Shown: piece by piece, positions 59,054 to 64,000 of the stretch
Numbering within the stretch: the stretch's first letter is position 1
Layout of the letters: every line of letters begins with the position of its first letter
Translations under genes and position numbers: made by a program
Notes under the pieces: generated by a model
The model's input: only the letters and a program-made list of their open reading frames with translations
The model's database searches: none
Told to the model about the DNA's origin: nothing
Source of the DNA: Parelaphostrongylus tenuis
Taxonomy: Eukaryota; Nematoda; Chromadorea; Rhabditida; Metastrongylidae
Reading direction: 5' to 3'
DNA: 64,000 nucleotides
NCBI GenBank assembly: GCA_019055375.1
Contig: JAHQIW010005374.1
Span: 186,001-250,000, forward strand

Positions 59054-62000
59054 ATGTCTGTGCTATTCCCTGATAATCCAGGAACGAGTCTAGGTGATGC
59101 AAAGTTTTCGAATTTTACCCGAAGAATACCACAGGAGTCTCCGGAATGGATAATGAATATCTTCCCGAATAACTCATTTCTTGACGGCGAAACGCATGCC
59201 AATATCAAAGGATTCTGCCGTGATGTACTATTGTACGAGCTTCCTGTATTAGGGTATGTTCATCCATGTTTTCAAAATCTCATTTATAAAAAAACTCTTT
59301 TTTGAAATATTCAGCCTGTAGCGTTTTCGATCCGCATATGTGTGTTCGATATTTAGATGTTCTAAATGCCGCTTAAAGAAAAAAGAGTTTTAGTTGAGAT
59401 TTCAGTCGTTATATTCTGTTCAATCCACTTTTACATCAAACATTTATTTCAAAAATGAAAAAAGAGTAAGTTTCCAGTCATTTTCCGTACGATTTGCGTA
59501 AATTGAGTTCCAGAAGCTGATCTCATCGCCAGTGTCTTTCTTGGCCATGATTTCACTATTGAGTGTACGGTAGAACACTGGCCTACAGAGATCTGCATTG
59601 GGAACGAGCACTGTGAAGATTAGCAAAGTCGCAAACTTCTCCTAAATCGACGATGACCATTTGAAGAGGGTTTTTAAATTCAATCCTTCCCAAGCGGTTT
59701 GGAAATAAGGCGAAAAAATTTGGAAGGGAAACTGTATTTAAGTAAAACCATGTTTTGGGATAATATCGACTGAACCTTAAAGTGAAAAACTTGAGAAATG
59801 AATAACACATGAGTCGAAAGTGAGATGGTGTCGACAGTGACGATCCATTAGAACCCTTTCAATGAGGCCAATTTTCTATAGGAAGAAGCTCATGGTTATC
59901 TGTAGACGAATTGGGCGACCTTAACTACTTCAGCTGTGACAATATCGTTACCACGGAAAAGTAATGTCGAGAAATCGACGAAATTGTCAGCATTTCATGG
60001 ATTTTCTATTCATACAGCAAAAGTGGTCATACAGAAACTAATACTCAAAGTACAAGGTCCCTGCTTTCTCAGCGTTGTTTTACTTTTTTTTACAATCATT
60101 CTAGCAATGTCCTTCACGAATAAAAAACATTTTCTGATTGATAGCTGAACAAGAAAGCTCTTGACAGTTTTGTCGATTCTGTCGAATTAAACTATCATTT
60201 ACATTGTATGTCCATCACTACGTCAAATTCGCGTCCATCAATTGTTATTGCTGCTGTTGTAATCGATGATCTTTGTTGTAGACATGGAAATTGATATAAA
60301 GTTAAAGGACGAAATTTTAGGCCAATAAAATGGTGCGTGTACCGAATTTGGTACACAGGACTGTGAAAGCCTCAGAGCGCTATGAACACTATTGCGTCCA
60401 TAGTGAGCGGAGTGGGTTAATCGAGGTGTTAGACAGAGATCTCACCTAGAAAATTCGTTAAGAATGGAGACGAAAATTATTTCAGCAATAGAAAACCCCT
60501 CTTATTCATAGGCTGCTCATTAAACCATTATTTTACTCATCTCTGTTGCGATGATCTATTAGAAGTGACAAAATTCGGTGTACAGGCTTTCAAATTTGAT
60601 TTTTTTCTTGAAAAAAAAGAAGATTTCATGAATCCTATTGAAGGGGTTTTGACCTTTGAGAGGGAGAGGAAAGAAAACAATAACAATGCAAATACAATGC
60701 ACTCTCTGAAAAAACTAAAGTGTTCACATTTGTGAATTTTCAGGCTTCGATATTGGGATATAGCGATATTAATACCAAACTTGATATTCTCGTTGTTTCT
60801 ACTGTTGAAAGCCAGGCATGTTCTGAAGAAGATCACCGGCTCGAGGAGCCCAGTTTTCAGGGCATTTTTTATTTTGGTTAGTTTTCTACTCATCATTTTA
60901 TACATCTAAAGCGTTCACGATCAACTGGTAAGTACACTGAATTGGTCGATATAGCGGTATTATTTTCATAAGATAAGGAACATTTTTTTGAATATCACTT
61001 TCTTTTTTTCAAGCTTTGTCAGAAATTTCAAAGTTTCCCATGTGAAAACTCTGTTAACATTTTTCTTTCAGGTTTATCTCACTACTTTTATGAACATAGT
61101 TCGATGTATCGTATCGATGTCTATAAGTGCTACAAATCCTATCGGTGAACTAGTCGACAAAGTGAGACACTTTTTTTTGTAGAAATTAGTCTTTTTTGTC
61201 ATTCTTGCCCCAATTTTGTTTTTTTTTTCTAGATCCTTTGGATTGCGCTTAAATTCTTCTATATGACTTCCGAGTTGAGTGTATTGACGTTTGCTCTTCT
61301 ATTTGGTAAGTTGAGTTCCTTATCTATGGAGAAGCCGTAAATATGGTTTTTCCGGCATTCATTGGTAAGATACAAGTTTCAGGTCACCTGGACAGCTCAA
61401 CCAGCATCAGAAGAGCTCTCATGGCAACTTTACTGATTAGTTTAGTGCATACTGCTATTCAGTCCGTGCTCGAATTCAAAGTCATTCATCAGGTTTGTTT
61501 ACAAAGTGATAAAATTTCGGAAAAAAAATAAGAAAATCAGATTGATTTATCATTGTCTCAATGTTTTGGAACTTATGTGTTGTAGTGGCTAGAGTGTCCT
61601 TCAGTATACACCATTTTGACCGCTTTTTCTATCTCATGCCCCAAGTTCACCAAGACTTTCCATTTTTCCTGCAGCCGGAAAATAGTGCCAGACTTCTGGA
61701 GGAGCAAAAATACTGACATGATACTTTGGTAGAACACCACAAGTGATTATATGAGCAAGATATGCGTTCATTCACCTCTAGAAACTTAGTGAAAACGATA
61801 CTTGGTACATCTCTTAAGCATTAATCAACTTCGGCCGCTTCATCTTTTCTCCCCACCTATCCATTGCTTTATCACAAAGTTTTTCTTACAATCCTAAATT
61901 TCACGCCTGGATAAGAACGACTATTACGATATCTGTTGTTATTGTACTACGTGAGTCTTCTCTCTTTTACTGACTATGAACAAATTCAGTCCATAGCTGA

Positions 62001-63314
62001 TGGCTTTTTCGATCTTCACTCTCACGGAGGCGTATTGTTCTGGATGCTCACCGCTGCCGCTTTTGCCCTGGTAAGACGATTAGTCATTATTTTTATGTTC
62101 TCCTATATGAAAGCATATTCTTCAATTCAAACTCAGCACCCACGAGTCTAAAAGAAGCATAATAATAAGGTTATAACAAAATTCTTTTTTTGAATTTCTT
62201 ATAAGTTTGTCTTACCTGTGATTCATAGCTACATTTTTCGCTGATTTTTAGTTCTCGTTGGGTTAAAAATAATGCATAAATCAAATTACAGGTGTATCTT
62301 TTCGTACTGTGTCTGCCGCTCACTTGTGTCCGAAGATATGTGACCCTTCCGAGTAAGTGTTGAAACTTTCAACTGATATGTTCAATCTGATAAGTGAATT
62401 ATTTAATCTCACGAATTCCTTTCTTGTATAAAGATTGCACGATGTTGGTATCTCCTCTGAAAACGACGGCCAACGTTTCGGAGATTTAGTCTTCCTCAGA
62501 ACCAAGACGTACGTCGAAGTACCTATATGGGAGAGTCATCGGTGTGTTCTCACATGAGTGATCGTACTAAGCTCTGAATAAGGCTAGATTGCTGAAATAG
62601 CCATTGCTTCTGGAAAAAATACCAACATCGCCCAAGTTTTGTTTGAGCAAGGGCATTCGTGAAATGAATTTCATTCTTGATGCCGCGATTCAATGAGATC
62701 GGTCTTTCAATATCTCTGGCATTTCTCGTAAATTTTTGATATTTTTCTTTTAAATGACTCATTTGAAGAAGGAGCTACGGTTTCGAATTGCAAAATTTTT
62801 TTCTAATTCCAAATTCGAGTAACTTTTATGGATTCCTATTGCAATTGAAAATTCTGCGAGGTTATGCTCAGAATTTCCTCTGTTTAGGTAAATGGTCGTT
62901 CTATTTATATTGTATATTGCTCTCCTTTTTGAATGTACTTCAATCGTTTGGTGCCGTTTTGCTTTTCTTCCAAGCCAGCGACGGCATGTGGTAAGAGTGG
63001 CTCTGTTTTTTTTTTTTGTTTTTTTTTTTCTCAACAGTCATGTTTTTGATGTTACAAAGACCAGCTATTATGATGTTTGATATATGATGCGTGAAATTCT
63101 CTTATTTTTCGTTGTTGATCCTTGTTTATTCAGCTTTATCGATTTCTCTACATATTTGTACTTCTGCTTCTATACTCCTATTGTTTATATGACATTCCTG
63201 CGAAGATCATTGAAGTTGGTGGACAGTCCCTTTTTTTTTTCCTCTTTGATTTCTTAATTGTCGCAGAATTATCAGGTTGATGCAGAAGTAATGGCGAATT
63301 ATGAGCGACATTGA
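59054..63314 (+). CDS. tpra-1: TPRA1/GPR175-family seven-transmembrane protein, ten exons
   Basis: Spliced CDS: 59054-59253, 60744-60876, 61072-61161, 61233-61305, 61383-61492, 61990-62070, 62292-62352, 62888-62990, 63134-63218, 63267-63314. These total 984 nt and encode 327 residues. All introns are GT...AG and phases agree throughout. Family hallmarks, compared from memory with vertebrate TPRA1: LRYWDIAILIPN (68-79), SMSISATNP then ELVDKILW (around 125-145), the signature GHLDSSTSIRRAL (166-178), SHGGVLFW (around 211-218), LPSKWSFYLY (248-257) and CFIDFSTYLYF (284-294). Seven hydrophobic segments lie near 70-92, 105-126, 142-166, 177-197, 215-240, 254-280 and 285-308. The N-terminus (1-67) has two N-glycosylation sequons (N20, N39), so it is probably luminal or extracellular. 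It is an integral membrane protein with a GPCR-like topology; its ligand and function are not established. The C-tail is short compared with vertebrates. Intron 1 is long (1490 nt); introns 5 and 7 carry repeat insertions. The start is the first ATG after a strong acceptor. The exon 9 donor (TTG/gtggac) is the least certain junction. Confidence 0.92.
59444..59610 (-). CDS. Candidate 3'-terminal exon of an unrecognised gene nested in tpra-1 intron 1
   Basis: Unrecognised. On the minus strand an AG acceptor (...ATCTTCACAG) at 59611-59612 opens a frame reading VLVPNADLCRPVFYRTLNSE, continuing with MAKKDTGDEISFW and ENDWKL, and ending in TAA at 59444-59446. The stop overlaps an AATAAA hexamer (59443-59448). 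Composition is mixed and protein-like rather than low complexity, and a second acceptor (CAATGCAG, exon from 59592) is also possible. Upstream exons are not identified; a minus-strand frame at 59583-59810 has no recognisable similarity. It could be a nested gene, a processed fragment or chance. The position wholly inside intron 1, antisense to tpra-1, is notable. Confidence 0.3.
61575..61840 (+). repeat. SINE B, decayed copy in tpra-1 intron 5
   Basis: GTAGTGGCTAGAGTGTCCT head, GTTCACCAAGAC, AGTGCCAGACTTCTGGAGGA, AGATATGCGTTCATTCACCT and ATTAATCAACTTCGGCCGC follow the SINE order. It makes up about half of the 497-nt intron. Confidence 0.5.
62395..62765 (-). mobile_element. Penelope-like tail fragment inserted in tpra-1 intron 7
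   Basis: Antisense to the gene. An open frame from 62762 to 62550 (RDIERPISLNRGIKNEIHF and NALAQTKLGRCW) is followed by CTGAGGA (62499-62493), an AGA-CTAAA-TCT hairpin and GAAACGTT (62479-62472). Layout resembles the other Penelope-like tails, but stem II geometry fits the hammerhead model less well and the ORF was not recognised. It accounts for most of the 535-nt intron. Confidence 0.35.
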
Positions 63315-63349
63315 AGCACTACAGCATTTGTTGAACTTAAGGTTTATGA

Positions 63350-63355
63350 ATTAAA
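63350..63355 (+). terminator. Possible poly(A) signal ATTAAA of tpra-1
   Basis: ATTAAA begins 35 bases after the TGA stop. It is a common variant hexamer and no AATAAA is closer. This is position-based inference only. Confidence 0.3.
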
Positions 63356-63431
63356 TGAAGAACCTCTAGATGTTTTTGGCTAAAAATATAGATTTACCTA
63401 ATCCATCTAAAAAGTTCGACATTTATAGAGA

Positions 63432-63680
63432 TCATGGATATTCTGGAGGCGTTTTGACTGTAGAATAGCCAAGTGATGGTTTTCTCAACACGTGGTTGGT
63501 GAAGTTGTTGAGACGCTGATAGGCGATTGGAGAAAGTTCAGCAGTGTTCGATGGTATAGGCAGAGTTATGCATATTCCAGGATGTCTGTTGATTGGCTTA
63601 TTAATCAGCGTGCGCAGTCGTTCGTAAGAATTCAGCCCTTTGTGTTCACCGAAGTCGGGAATGTTATCCACTTGTGCATT
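63432..63680 (-). CDS. Candidate C-terminal exon of an unrecognised gene convergent with tpra-1
   Basis: Unrecognised. The minus-strand frame reads VDNIPDFGEHKGLNSYERLR, then INKPINRHPGICITLPIPS, SPIAYQRLNNF and GYSTVKTPPEYP before a stop at 63432. It is high complexity and protein-like. In the same frame upstream, beyond one TAA, is another open stretch beginning MPKTLEGAKVALKTKYDT (minus, about 63775-63690). So this is either two exons separated by a very short intron or a decayed gene with an in-frame stop. No AATAAA lies just downstream on the minus strand. If real, it is tail-to-tail with tpra-1, about 120 bp away. No family could be assigned. Confidence 0.33.
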   Translation of the reverse strand, partial: NAQVDNIPDFGEHKGLNSYERLRTLINKPINRHPGICITLPIPSNTAELSPIAYQRLNNFTNHVLRKPSLGYSTVKTPPEYP

Positions 63681-63689
63681 TTATGACTT

Positions 63690-64000
63690 ATTGACAGTAC
63701 TTGTTGACAGATGAGTGACAGTATCGTATTTCGTTTTCAACGCGACTTTGGCCCCTTCAAGTGTTTTCGGCATCACAATGATTCAACACCTGTACAGAAC
63801 GCCGTTGTTGTTGTAGGTGATTCACCTTCCTTGCAATTCACAATGCGATGAAGAAGTGGATTGTTCTTGTTCTGGGGAAAAGCGCAGAGGAGACACCATA
63901 ACATTTTTTGTTGAACTTCAGATAGTTGGGACACTCATTCATCGAGCTGAAAAGCCTCCAGATATCTATAAAACCACAAAGAATTGCTGTCAATTATTGA
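63690..64000. other. Right edge, weakly coding on the minus strand
   Basis: The minus strand contains short open blocks (e.g. QQKMLWCLLCAFPQNKNNPL near 63930-63870, with a GTGAAT donor-like step after it) that may be further exons of the candidate convergent gene. This cannot be resolved within the window. Confidence 0.25.

Noticed and set aside
60537..60905. 122-codon minus-strand frame
   Set aside because: It is the shadow of tpra-1 exon 2 (60744-60876) on the opposite strand.

Overview
The window looks like a nuclear contig from a nematode, most likely a strongylid (hookworm-like) clade V parasite. It is AT-rich with long intergenic tracts. Its one well-supported gene has many short exons, canonical GT/AG introns and a trans-splice-type acceptor (TATCTTTCAG) two bases before the ATG. 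The remainder is packed with decayed transposons and tRNA-derived repeats. The taxonomic call is inference; no ribosomal or mitochondrial marker is present. There are no operons, rRNA genes, CRISPR arrays or credible prokaryotic genes.

Region 1-22.6 kb is gene-poor. It holds fragments of a Penelope-like retroelement (7.0-7.85 kb as a tail-out inverted pair, and 10.7-11.1 kb), tRNA-Gly-like repeat units (6.4-6.8 and 9.3-9.6 kb), pieces of a second tRNA-derived SINE, a fragment of a repeat with a hammerhead-ribozyme-like core (1.4-1.6 kb) and TA-rich microsatellites. At 22.66-23.17 kb lies a 505-bp rearranged mariner. Both terminal repeats and flanking TA dinucleotides are intact, but the C-terminal and N-terminal transposase pieces lie on opposite strands.

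Region 23-59 kb is again repeat-dominated. tRNA-Gly-like units occur at 25, 26.8, 36, 42, 47.6 and 52.6-53.1 kb, mostly as inverted doublets. A related tRNA-like core sits inside a terminal-inverted-repeat element at 52.3 kb. Two nearly complete copies of a roughly 300-bp SINE lie at 45.1 and 46.3 kb. The hammerhead-like repeat family is at 27.5, 36.9, 40.4 and 41.4-42.1 kb, and a Tc1-like transposase foldback is at 55.2-55.5 kb. A few isolated exon-like open frames are listed at low confidence.

Region 59.05-63.31 kb carries the one confident gene: a ten-exon, 327-residue, seven-transmembrane protein of the TPRA1/GPR175 family (tpra-1) on the plus strand. Its introns have been invaded by a SINE and a Penelope-like tail. 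Its first intron holds an exon-like open frame on the opposite strand. A further exon-like frame on the minus strand lies just 3' of the gene and may belong to a convergent neighbour.

The most unusual aspects are these: the recurring head-to-head inverted architecture across several unrelated repeat families; the hammerhead-like CTGANGA...GAAAC cores in two repeat families; and the tRNA-Gly-like units, which keep a perfect 71-nt cloverleaf, palindromic flanks and a covarying tail hairpin.
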